Assembly: GCA_038227745.1 (NCBI GenBank)
Contig: JBBRPS010000570.1
Coordinates: forward strand, 1-6,819
Length of the DNA stretch: 6,819 nt
Direction of reading: 5' to 3'
Origin: DASPXY01 sp038227745
GTDB lineage: Bacteria; Planctomycetota; Planctomycetia; Gemmatales; Gemmataceae
Below are positions 1 through 5,500 of this stretch, piece by piece. A program made the position numbers and the translations under genes. Position 1 is the stretch's first letter. Each line of letters opens with the position of its first letter. Under the pieces are notes generated by a model. That model made no database searches, had not been told where the DNA came from, and saw only the letters and a list, made by a program, of their open reading frames with translations.

Positions 1-60
1 CACACCGACTCGCGGAGCGAGTCGGCCACGAACCGCTCCACCCGGCTCGCCGGGCCCTGA
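1..60 (+). CDS. C-terminal end of an upstream gene (probably exosortase), cut by the window edge
   Basis: Only the last 19 codons and a TGA stop (58-60) are present, so the product cannot be identified from its own sequence. The frame was chosen because all 19 visible codons end in G or C, as in the genes downstream; the other two forward frames have clearly fewer (the competing frame ending at 69-71 has several A or T third positions). The tail is polar and arginine- and serine-rich, like a cytoplasmic C-terminus. It ends 41 bases before epsI. In known systems the exosortase gene commonly sits directly before or is fused to the EpsI (DUF3485) gene, so an exosortase, the membrane cysteine protease/transpeptidase that processes PEP-CTERM-like sorting signals, is the best guess. 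That identity is inference from context only. Confidence 0.45.
   Translation, partial: HTDSRSESATNRSTRLAGP
5..25. repeat. Perfect 9-bp inverted repeat with 3-base loop
   Basis: Arms 5-13 and 17-25 are exact reverse complements around the loop GGA (14-16). The hairpin lies inside the apparent 3' end of the upstream coding region and has no T-tract after it, so it is not a standard intrinsic terminator. It could be a GC-rich coincidence or an mRNA structure near the end of that gene. Confidence 0.45.
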
Positions 61-101
61 ACCCGCGTTGAACGGCTTCCGCGCCCCTCGCAAGAAACGC
101 C

Positions 102-752
102 ATGCTCAAAGCACTCCCCGTCCTCACCGGCTTCGCGGTCGTGCTGCTCTCCGGGCTGGTCCACGGCCTGTGGACCGGGCGCTGGGAAACCTTGCCGGCC
201 CTGGAGGCGGCGGTGGCGCGCGTCGAGGGCGTGCCGCACAAGGTCGGCGACTGGGAGGGGCGCGACCTGCCGACCGACCCGGAAGCCTACGCCCAGGCGG
301 GGGCGCTGGGGTACTGGATGCGCACCTACACCCACCGGCGCACCGGCGAGGCCGTCACGGTCCTGCTGATGTGCGGGCCGTGGGGCAAGATGTCGGTCCA
401 CACGCCCGAGATGTGCTACCAGGGCGCCGGCTACGAGATCGTCGGCGAGTCGGCGCGGCAGACGCAGGCCCTGCCCGACGGCAAGGCCGAGTTCTGGAGC
501 GCCCGCTTCCGCAAGCGCGAGGCGGCGGGCACCACCTTCCTCCGCATCCACTGGACGTGGAGCGCCGACGGCAGCTGGCGCGCGCCGGACCGGCCGCGCT
601 GGAGCTTCGCCGGTTCCCCGTTCCTCTGCAAGCTCTACCTCGTCCGCGACGTCACCGCGGAAGAGCGCTCCGGGGCGGATGCCGGCCTCGCGTTCGCGCG
701 GCAGTTCCTGCCGGCCCTGAAGAAATCTCTGTTTTCACCCATCGAGCCGTGA
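102..752 (+). CDS. epsI: Exosortase-associated protein, EpsI family (DUF3485)
   Basis: The 216-residue product has an N-terminal hydrophobic helix (about residues 4-24) that should anchor it in the inner membrane or act as an uncleaved signal, followed by an extracytoplasmic domain. The family hallmark is HTPEMCYQGAGYEI at residues 100-113, with His100 and Cys105 in the conserved H-x-P-x-x-C context. WEGRDLP (51-57) and RIHWTWSADG (148-157) also fit the family. EpsI proteins are found with exosortases, fused to or beside them, in exopolysaccharide loci; the biochemical role is not settled. Length is normal for a stand-alone member. The ATG at 102 begins directly before the hydrophobic helix; the ribosome binding site is weak (AAGAAA upstream). 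The neighbour before it is probably the exosortase, and polysaccharide genes follow. The family call is firm; the exact function is unknown. Confidence 0.88.
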   Translation: MLKALPVLTGFAVVLLSGLVHGLWTGRWETLPALEAAVARVEGVPHKVGDWEGRDLPTDPEAYAQAGALGYWMRTYTHRRTGEAVTVLLMCGPWGKMSVHTPEMCYQGAGYEIVGESARQTQALPDGKAEFWSARFRKREAAGTTFLRIHWTWSADGSWRAPDRPRWSFAGSPFLCKLYLVRDVTAEERSGADAGLAFARQFLPALKKSLFSPIEP

Positions 753-777
753 TGCGAAAGCTATAGTTGCGTGACGC

Positions 778-797
778 CTCCCCGCACGGGCGGGGGG
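778..797 (+). other. GC-rich stem-loop in the epsI-sugar transferase gap
   Basis: Bases 778-785 can pair with 790-797 (8 pairs, one of them G-T) around the loop ACGG. It lies 26 bases after the epsI stop and 45 bases before the chosen start of the next gene. No T-tract follows, so an intrinsic terminator is not supported. In DNA this rich in G and C the structure may be chance, and it would be coding if the next gene began at the upstream TTG (767). Confidence 0.25.
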
Positions 798-824
798 CGC
801 CTCGGCCGTCTTCCAACGGATCAA

Positions 825-832
825 GAGGGGGG
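825..832 (+). promoter_or_regulatory. Ribosome binding site deciding the sugar transferase start
   Basis: The purine run GAGGGGGG ends nine bases before the GTG at 842. It supports GTG 842 over the TTG at 767, which has no comparable sequence upstream. Codons 767-841 also have weaker third-position G/C preference than those after 842. The run is part of a GGGGTCAGGGGTC stretch (829-841) that recurs inverted at 1780-1792. Confidence 0.5.
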
Positions 833-841
833 TCAGGGGTC

Positions 842-1726
842 GTGTTGAAACTCCTTTTCGCGCGCACGAAGACGCCCTGCACCGCGCCCGCCGCCCCGGC
901 GCGGGAGGCGCCACCCGGGGCGGGCGACGAGGGCGCCGAAGCGCCTGGCCCTGCCAGAAGCCCGGGCGCGGACGGGTGCGTTTCCTCCCGGCTGCTGCCG
1001 CACGCCCGGGCCCTGCCCGGGGTGGCCGACCCCGCCCGCTGGTACCAGGCCGCCAAGCGCGCCGGCGACTTCCTCGCCGCCCTGCTGCTGCTGCTGCTGA
1101 CCGGGCCGCTGGTGCTGCTGGCGGTGCTCCTGATCAAGGCGACGTCGCGCGGGCCGGCGGTGTACAGCCAGACGCGCCTGGGGCGGAACGGCCGGCCGTT
1201 CACCATCTACAAGCTGCGCAGCATGTACCACAAGTGCGAGAGCCTGACCGGCGCCGCCTGGTCGGTGCCCGGCGACCCGCGTGTCACGCCGGTCGGCCGG
1301 TTCCTGCGCAAGACGCACCTCGACGAGCTGCCGCAGCTGTGGAACGTGCTGCGCGGCGACATGAGCCTGGTGGGGCCGCGCCCGGAGCGCCCCGAGTTCG
1401 TGCCGCACCTGGAGCAGGCCCTCAAGCACTACCGCCAGCGCCTGCGGGTGCGGCCCGGCGTGACGGGCCTGGCGCAGGTGCAGTTGCCCCCGGACACCGA
1501 CCTCGAGAGCGTGCGCGTGAAGCTGGCTTACGACCTCTACTATATCGGCAATTGCGGCTTCTGGCTCGACCTGCGGGTGGGCTTCGCGACGGCGCTGAAG
1601 ATGGTCGGGACGCCCTTCCGCGTGCTGAAGCGGCTGTTCGGCTTCCCAACGCGGGGGGCCATTGAGGCGGCGTACCTGGCCCTCGGCGGCGATGGCCCGA
1701 TCGCCGCCCGCGCCCAGACCGCGTGA
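842..1726 (+). CDS. Polyprenyl-phosphate sugar-1-phosphate transferase (bacterial sugar transferase family)
   Basis: The product (294 residues from GTG 842) belongs to the monotopic phosphoglycosyl transferases (PglC, and the catalytic domain of WcaJ/WbaP). These move a sugar 1-phosphate from a nucleotide sugar to undecaprenyl phosphate and so start glycan synthesis on the inner membrane. Visible in order: a disordered Ala/Pro/Gly-rich N-terminus (about 1-65); a leucine-rich membrane helix (about 78-99); VYSQTRLGRNGRPFTIYKLRSM (about 107-128, read in two parts); THLDELPQLWN (158-168) with the catalytic Asp-Glu dyad at 161-162; DMSLVGPRP (173-181); and VRPGVTGLAQVQ (203-214). The five-helix N-terminal region of WcaJ-type enzymes is absent, so this is the short form. 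The start is uncertain: an in-frame TTG at 767 would add 25 residues, but the ribosome binding site and codon use favour 842. The sugar specificity cannot be read from the sequence. Confidence 0.92.
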   Translation: MLKLLFARTKTPCTAPAAPAREAPPGAGDEGAEAPGPARSPGADGCVSSRLLPHARALPGVADPARWYQAAKRAGDFLAALLLLLLTGPLVLLAVLLIKATSRGPAVYSQTRLGRNGRPFTIYKLRSMYHKCESLTGAAWSVPGDPRVTPVGRFLRKTHLDELPQLWNVLRGDMSLVGPRPERPEFVPHLEQALKHYRQRLRVRPGVTGLAQVQLPPDTDLESVRVKLAYDLYYIGNCGFWLDLRVGFATALKMVGTPFRVLKRLFGFPTRGAIEAAYLALGGDGPIAARAQTA

Positions 1727-1730
1727 ACAA

Positions 1731-1801
1731 GAGTCAGAAGTCAAGGAGATCCCTCGCTTGCGCTTCGGGCTTGTGTACTGACCCCTGACCCCTGGTCCCT
1801 G
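1731..1801. repeat. Intergenic repeat element of planctomycete type
   Basis: This fills almost the whole gap between the sugar transferase stop and the next ATG. It has three parts: a GTCAGAAGTCAAG-like start (1733-1745); a core CCCTCGCTTGCGCTTCGGGC (1751-1770) whose reverse strand reads TSPKRKRG; and a tandem GACCCCTGACCCCTGG tail (1780-1795). I recall the core as a very frequent intergenic element in Gemmata-like planctomycetes, where it gives spurious SPKRKRG peptides when translated. Base use differs from the flanking genes and there is no T-run terminator. The tail leaves no recognisable ribosome binding site before ATG 1805. Its function is unknown. Confidence 0.65.
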
Positions 1802-1804
1802 CTT

Positions 1805-3163
1805 ATGTCCTTCTTCCTCTTCCTCCTGGTCAACGCGACGCTGTTCATCCGCCCCGCGGAAGTGGTGCCGGCGCTGATCGGCTGGAGGATTTACGAGGCC
1901 CTGATCGTCGCCTGCTTCCTCGCGGCCCTGCCGGAGATCCTCAACTATCTCTTCGGGCGGTCGCTGGGTACGCAGCCGATCACCCTTTTCGTGTTTGGCC
2001 TCCTGGCGGCGGTGTTCCTGTCGCACTCCAGCCACCTTGAGTTCGAGAAGGCGTCGGAGAAGGGCTACGAGTTCCTCAAGATCGTCATCTACTACGTCCT
2101 CCTGGTGAGTGTGGTCAACACGCCGGCCCGGCTGCGCAGCTTCCTCTTCTGGACGGTCGGCTTCTGCGGGGCCATGGCGCTGGTGTCGCTGCTCAACTAC
2201 CACGGCGTCATGGAGATCAAGGCGCCGCCGCCCCCCGTCGGCTCCGAGAAGGAAGGCGACAAGAAGGACCCCAAAGCGAGCGGTTTCGTCGTTGAATACG
2301 TCTTCGATCCCGCGAAGGGCGAGCTGGTCGAGATCAAGCGCCTGCAGGGGACGGGCATCTTCCAGGACCCCAACGATATGTGCCTGGCGGTCGTCATCGC
2401 CGTGCCGCTGTGCCTGTTCTGGCTCACGGACCGGCGCCTCGGCTCGCTGCGGGTGCTGTGGCTGGCGCCGGTGGCGCTGTTCTGCGTGCTGCTCTACTAC
2501 ACCTACTCGCGTGGCGGCTTCCTCGGCTTCCTGGTGGGGCTGCTGACGCTGTTCCACGCGCGCTACGGCTGGCGCAGGAGCCTCGCCCTGTGCGGACTGT
2601 GCCTGCCGGTGGCGCTCGTCCTGTTCGCCGGCCGCATGACGAACATCGAGACCGGCTCCGGCACGGGACAGTCGCGCATCCAGCTGTGGAGCGAAAGCTT
2701 CCAGCTGTTCCGCGACGCGCCGCTGCTGGGCATTGGCATGGACGAGGTGAGCAAGCACATGTCGCACGTCAGCCACAACTCCTTCATTCAGTGCTACGCG
2801 GAGCTGGGGCTATTCGGCGGCACGCTGTTCGTGGGGGCCTTCTACCTCGCCCTGCTGACGCTGTCCCGCGCCGGCGGCGGCCGCGTGCCGCTCGTCTCGC
2901 CCGAGATGGCGCGGCTACGGCCGCACCTGATGGCGGTCGTGACCGGCTCGGCGGTGTGCATGATGACGCTGTCGCTGAGCTACATCGTGCCGACGTACAT
3001 GGTGCTCGGCCTGGCGACGGTGTATCTCGTGGTCGCCGTGCCCCGCGCGGCGCGGCCGGTCGTCCGCGTTGACCTGCCGATGCTGCAGCGACTCGCCCTC
3101 GTCAGCATCGCCTTCCTCGCCGTGGCGTACCTTTACGTCCGCCTGATGGTGCGCTGGGCGTGA
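1805..3163 (+). CDS. O-antigen ligase / Wzy polymerase-like membrane protein
   Basis: The 452-residue protein is strongly hydrophobic with roughly ten or more membrane helices, in the normal size range of the O-antigen ligase (WaaL) / polymerase (Wzy) superfamily. These enzymes transfer or polymerise polyprenyl-linked glycans on the periplasmic side. Family marks: FQDPNDMCLAVVIAVPL (186-202), TYSRGGFLGFLVGLL (233-247), SRIQLWSESFQLF (290-302), LLGIGMDE (307-314), and HNSFIQCYAELGLFGG (324-339), the Wzy_C signature. Arg236 and His324 correspond in kind to the Arg and His residues important in WaaL enzymes; this is by motif, not alignment. A charged, proline-rich loop (about 139-182) lies between early helices and should be extracytoplasmic. 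ATG 1805 is the plausible start but has no clear ribosome binding site because a repeat abuts it. Ligase and polymerase cannot be told apart here; the adjacent ABC exporter mildly favours ligase. Confidence 0.87.
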   Translation: MSFFLFLLVNATLFIRPAEVVPALIGWRIYEALIVACFLAALPEILNYLFGRSLGTQPITLFVFGLLAAVFLSHSSHLEFEKASEKGYEFLKIVIYYVLLVSVVNTPARLRSFLFWTVGFCGAMALVSLLNYHGVMEIKAPPPPVGSEKEGDKKDPKASGFVVEYVFDPAKGELVEIKRLQGTGIFQDPNDMCLAVVIAVPLCLFWLTDRRLGSLRVLWLAPVALFCVLLYYTYSRGGFLGFLVGLLTLFHARYGWRRSLALCGLCLPVALVLFAGRMTNIETGSGTGQSRIQLWSESFQLFRDAPLLGIGMDEVSKHMSHVSHNSFIQCYAELGLFGGTLFVGAFYLALLTLSRAGGGRVPLVSPEMARLRPHLMAVVTGSAVCMMTLSLSYIVPTYMVLGLATVYLVVAVPRAARPVVRVDLPMLQRLALVSIAFLAVAYLYVRLMVRWA

Positions 3164-3177
3164 GGAAGGACATCCCT

Positions 3178-3227
3178 GTTTAGCCGCGGTTCGCAGAACC
3201 GCGCGGTTCTGCGAACCGCGGCTAAAC
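3178..3227. repeat. Perfect 50-bp spacerless palindrome
   Basis: Bases 3178-3202 are the exact reverse complement of 3203-3227, with the symmetry centre at 3202/3203. Each half is itself a hairpin: CGCGGTTC-GCA-GAACCGCG at 3185-3203 and CGCGGTTC-TGC-GAACCGCG at 3202-3220. The DNA could therefore form either one long stem or two tandem short ones. It starts 14 bases after the ligase-like gene stop and ends 31 bases before the permease start. There is no T-tract on either side, so it is not a standard intrinsic terminator, though a transcript would be highly structured. The TTTAGCCGCGGTT ends resemble REP-like elements I recall from planctomycetes. Confidence 0.9.
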
Positions 3228-3258
3228 GCGGAAGGCATTCTCTAGTGGGAAACGGTGC

Positions 3259-4161
3259 ATGAATACGCAGGTCGAACTCCCCCGTGAGCAGATCCCCGAA
3301 CTGGCCGGTGCGCCCCCCGAGGCGGCCCCGCCCGAGCCGCCCATGACGGTGATCCGGCCGGCGAGCGGCTGGCAGCTCATCAACCTCCGCGAGCTGTGGC
3401 AGTTCCGCGACCTGCTCTACTTCCTGACGTGGCGCGACGTCAAGGTGCGCTACAAGCAGACGCTCCTCGGCGCCGCCTGGGCCATCCTGCAGCCGGCCAT
3501 GATGATGGTCGTCTTCACGGTCTTCTTCGGCAAGCTGGCGAAGGTGTCGTCGGGCGGTGTCGCCTACCCGCTGTTCGTCTACGCCGGCCTGCTGCCGTGG
3601 ACCTTCTTCGCGACGGCGGTCGCCAACGCCGGCAACAGCGTCATCGGCTCGGAGCGCCTCATCACGAAGATCTACTTCCCGCGGCTGGCGATCCCGTTCA
3701 CCGCGGTCGCCGCCGCCGTCGTCGATTTCGCCCTGGCGTTCGGCCTGCTGCTGGTCCTGATGCTGTGTTACGGCGTGGTGCCGGGCGCCGCGGTGCTGCT
3801 GGCGCCGCTGTTCTTCGCGCTGATCCTGCTGGCGGCCCTGGGCGTCGGCACGCTGCTGGCGGCCCTCAACGTCGCCTACCGCGATTTCCGCTACGTCATC
3901 CCGTTCCTGCTCCAGCTGGGGATGTTCGCCACGCCGAGCGTGTACATGGACCTGGGCGCCGGCGAGCCGGACGGAATCGTGGCCACGCTGCTGGCGCTCA
4001 ACCCCATGACGGGGCTGGTAGCGGCCTTCCGCGCCGCCACCCTCGGCGGCCCCATCCCGTGGGACCACGTCGCCTTGTCGTCGGTCGTCGTCGTCGCCCT
4101 GTTCGTCGCCGGGTGCCTGTACTTCCGCAAGGTCGAGGACGGCTTTGCGGACATTATCTAG
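3259..4161 (+). CDS. ABC-2 type polysaccharide export permease (Wzm/TagG-like)
   Basis: The 300-residue product is the membrane subunit of an ABC exporter that moves polyprenyl-linked O-antigen, capsule or teichoic-acid-type glycans across the inner membrane. After a Pro/Glu-rich cytoplasmic N-terminus (1-35) come the family motifs LLYFLTWRDVKVRYKQTLLG (52-71) and AAWAILQPAMMMVVFTVFFG (72-91). About six membrane helices follow, with ERLITKIYFPRLAIP (132-146), AALNVAYRDFRYVIPFLLQ (201-219), LNPMTGLVAAFR (247-258) and the C-terminal KVEDGFADII (291-300). All are typical of Wzm/TagG and the length is normal. The start has GGGA (3247-3250) eight bases before the ATG. The partner ATPase gene begins 42 bases after the stop, the usual two-gene arrangement. 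The exported polymer cannot be deduced. The family call is firm. Confidence 0.93.
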   Translation: MNTQVELPREQIPELAGAPPEAAPPEPPMTVIRPASGWQLINLRELWQFRDLLYFLTWRDVKVRYKQTLLGAAWAILQPAMMMVVFTVFFGKLAKVSSGGVAYPLFVYAGLLPWTFFATAVANAGNSVIGSERLITKIYFPRLAIPFTAVAAAVVDFALAFGLLLVLMLCYGVVPGAAVLLAPLFFALILLAALGVGTLLAALNVAYRDFRYVIPFLLQLGMFATPSVYMDLGAGEPDGIVATLLALNPMTGLVAAFRAATLGGPIPWDHVALSSVVVVALFVAGCLYFRKVEDGFADII

Positions 4162-4190
4162 GGACTATTCCCGCGGCCCGTCCCGCGGCC

Positions 4191-4197
4191 AGAGGGG
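4191..4197 (+). promoter_or_regulatory. Ribosome binding site of the ATPase gene
   Basis: AGAGGGG ends six bases before ATG 4204, the best-placed Shine-Dalgarno-like sequence in the window. It supports 4204 as the true start even though the reading frame breaks 207 bases later. Confidence 0.55.
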
Positions 4198-4407
4198 ACT
4201 TCGATGCCCGTTGCCGTCCAGGTCGATAACGTCTGCAAAAGTTACCGCGTCAGCCAAATCGGCCCCCGGAGTGTCTCCGGCTACCGGACGCTGCGCGACG
4301 ACCTCGTCCGCTGGCTGACGGCGCCGGTCCGCGCCCTCCGGGGCAGCTCGGGCCTCGCCCCGGACCACGACTTCTGGGCCTTGCGGGACGTCAGCTTCGA
4401 CATCCCG

Positions 4408-4411
4408 CCCC
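4408..4411 (+). other. Frameshift site: extra C in a CCCC run
   Basis: The sequence reads ATC CCG CCC C GGC CAG GTC; removing one of the four Cs gives Ile-Pro-Pro-Gly-Gln-Val, matching the usual PGxVVGxIGRNGAGKST context of Wzt proteins. The shift is from the frame of 4204 to the frame of 4412. The site is eight codons before Walker A. CCC-C is the kind of proline quadruplet that known +1 frameshift suppressor tRNAs read, but no stimulatory structure or in-frame slow codon is evident. Confidence 0.8.
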
Positions 4412-4504
4412 GGCCAGGTCGTCGGCGTCATCGGCCGCAACGGCGCCGGCAAATCGACGCTGCTCAAGATCCTGTCGCGCATCACGCGACCGACCAGCGG
4501 CGAG

Positions 4505-5500
4505 GTGCGGCTGCGCGGCCGCGTCGGCAGCCTGCTGGAGGTCGGCACCGGCTTCCACCCCGAGCTGACCGGCCGCGAGAACATCTACCTCAACGGCGCC
4601 ATCCTCGGCATGCGCCGCCACGAGATCGGGCAGAAGTTCGACCAGATCGTGCAGTTCGCCGAGGTCGAGCAGTTCCTCGACACGCCCGTCAAACGCTACT
4701 CCAGCGGCATGTACGTCCGCCTGGCCTTCGCCGTCGCCGCCCACCTGGAGCCGGAAATCCTCATCGTCGATGAGGTGCTGGCGGTCGGCGACATGGGCTT
4801 CCAGCGCAAGTGCATGGCGCGCATGCACGACGTCGGCCGTTCCGGCTGCACGGTCCTGTTCGTCAGTCACAACATGCCGGCGATCGAGTCGCTGTGCGAC
4901 CGCGCCGTGCTGCTCGACGGCGGCCGCGTCGTGGGCGATGGCCCCGTCAAGGACATGATCCGGGAGTACCACCGCACCGTCCTGGCGCCGCAGGAGGGCG
5001 ACGGCGTGGCCCTCGCCGACCGCCACGGGCCGACGCGCCGGCAGAAGGTCTACCAGGCCGCGACGCTGCTGGACGAGCACGGCGAGCCGACGAACTTCAT
5101 CCCGCTCGGCGGGCAGTTCCACCTACGCCTCGACCTGGACGCGGCACAGCCGCTCGACCCCGTGGACATGACGATCGGCATCGACGACACGCTCGGCCAG
5201 CGGCTGTTGAGCCTGTTGCCGCCGCGCCGGAACCCGGTCGTGTCCCGCCTCGACGGCGCGGCGCGCATCGAGCTGCGCGTCGAGCGGTTCCCGCTGGCGC
5301 CGGGCGAGTACTGGATCAAGCTCGGCATGGATTGCGCGGGCGTCGAGATCGACGAGATCGAGCGTGTGCTACATTTCAGTGTCACCGACGCGGACGCCTT
5401 CGGCGAAGGGCACGGCATCCACCGGGGCGTGTGCGTGGCGCCCTCGCAGTGGACCTGCCGCCCGCTGGCCGCGGCCCCCGTGGAGCCAACCCATGCGTGA
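4505..5500 (+). CDS. 3' part of the Wzt-like ATPase, as read without frame repair
   Basis: A gene finder would see this piece from GTG 4505 (331 residues), but that start is unlikely to be real because it omits Walker A. Numbering below is for the repaired 431-residue protein. GSLLEVGTGFHPELTGREN (about 107-125) is the Q-loop region, with Glu in the usual Wzt manner. YSSGM (165-169, bases 4697-4711) is the ABC signature in its Wzt variant. ILIVDE (185-190, bases 4757-4774) is Walker B with the catalytic Glu190, followed by the D-loop region VLAVGD. VSHNM (220-224) carries the switch His222 (bases 4868-4870). Residues about 278-420 form a beta-rich C-terminal domain (FHLRLDLDAAQPLDPVDMTI, then YWIKLGMD) that fits the Wzt carbohydrate-binding domain, which reads the finished or capped chain end in known ABC-dependent O-antigen systems. 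The stop overlaps the next gene start. Confidence 0.7.
   Translation: MRLRGRVGSLLEVGTGFHPELTGRENIYLNGAILGMRRHEIGQKFDQIVQFAEVEQFLDTPVKRYSSGMYVRLAFAVAAHLEPEILIVDEVLAVGDMGFQRKCMARMHDVGRSGCTVLFVSHNMPAIESLCDRAVLLDGGRVVGDGPVKDMIREYHRTVLAPQEGDGVALADRHGPTRRQKVYQAATLLDEHGEPTNFIPLGGQFHLRLDLDAAQPLDPVDMTIGIDDTLGQRLLSLLPPRRNPVVSRLDGAARIELRVERFPLAPGEYWIKLGMDCAGVEIDEIERVLHFSVTDADAFGEGHGIHRGVCVAPSQWTCRPLAAAPVEPTHA

Larger units (their letters stand above)
4204..5500 (+). pseudogene. ABC exporter ATPase (Wzt/TagH-like), interrupted by a one-base frameshift
   Basis: Two overlapping frames together encode one Wzt-type nucleotide-binding protein that powers the adjacent permease. The first frame (from ATG 4204) gives a normal N-terminus: VQVDNVCKSYRV (6-17), then DFWALRDVSFDIPP (56-69). 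It then turns to arginine-rich nonsense until TGA 4771-4773. The homology resumes in the next frame at GQVVGVIGRNGAGKST, which holds Walker A (4433-4459, residues 77-85 after repair). Dropping one C from the CCCC at 4408-4411 restores a continuous 431-residue protein, a normal length for Wzt with a C-terminal domain. Everything after the break keeps coding character and intact motifs, so either the base is a sequencing or assembly error, the mutation is recent, or the ribosome shifts here. Read literally, the 189-residue first-frame product has no nucleotide-binding site. It is marked pseudogene for the broken frame only; the gene may well be functional. Confidence 0.85.

Noticed and set aside
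68..766. Forward open frame overlapping epsI almost completely
   Set aside because: The product is Arg/Gly/Pro-rich low complexity; the epsI frame has the family motifs and codon preference.
752..766. Five-codon ATG mini-frame overlapping the epsI stop
   Set aside because: No ribosome binding site of its own and too short to judge; probably chance from TGATG.
833..2776. Very long antisense open frame (about 647 codons) across the sugar transferase and half of the ligase-like gene
   Set aside because: It is rich in Arg, Gln, His, Ala and Glu with no domain, spans a gap repeat, and opposes two well-supported genes. Such frames are expected opposite GC-rich coding DNA.
3178..3227. Palindrome as an intrinsic terminator
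   Set aside because: The stem is strong but no T-tract follows on either strand, so the standard motif is not met.
3133..4068. Antisense open frame of about 311 codons opposite the permease
   Set aside because: It reads as Gln/Arg/Asp-rich shadow protein, runs through the 50-bp palindrome and opposes a clear Wzm-like gene.
5364..5492. Upstream extension of the toroid gene to a GTG at 5364
   Set aside because: It would overlap 129 bases of the ATPase C-terminal coding region and adds non-homologous, Ser/Pro/Arg-rich residues; ATG 5493 has a ribosome binding site and a short overlap.
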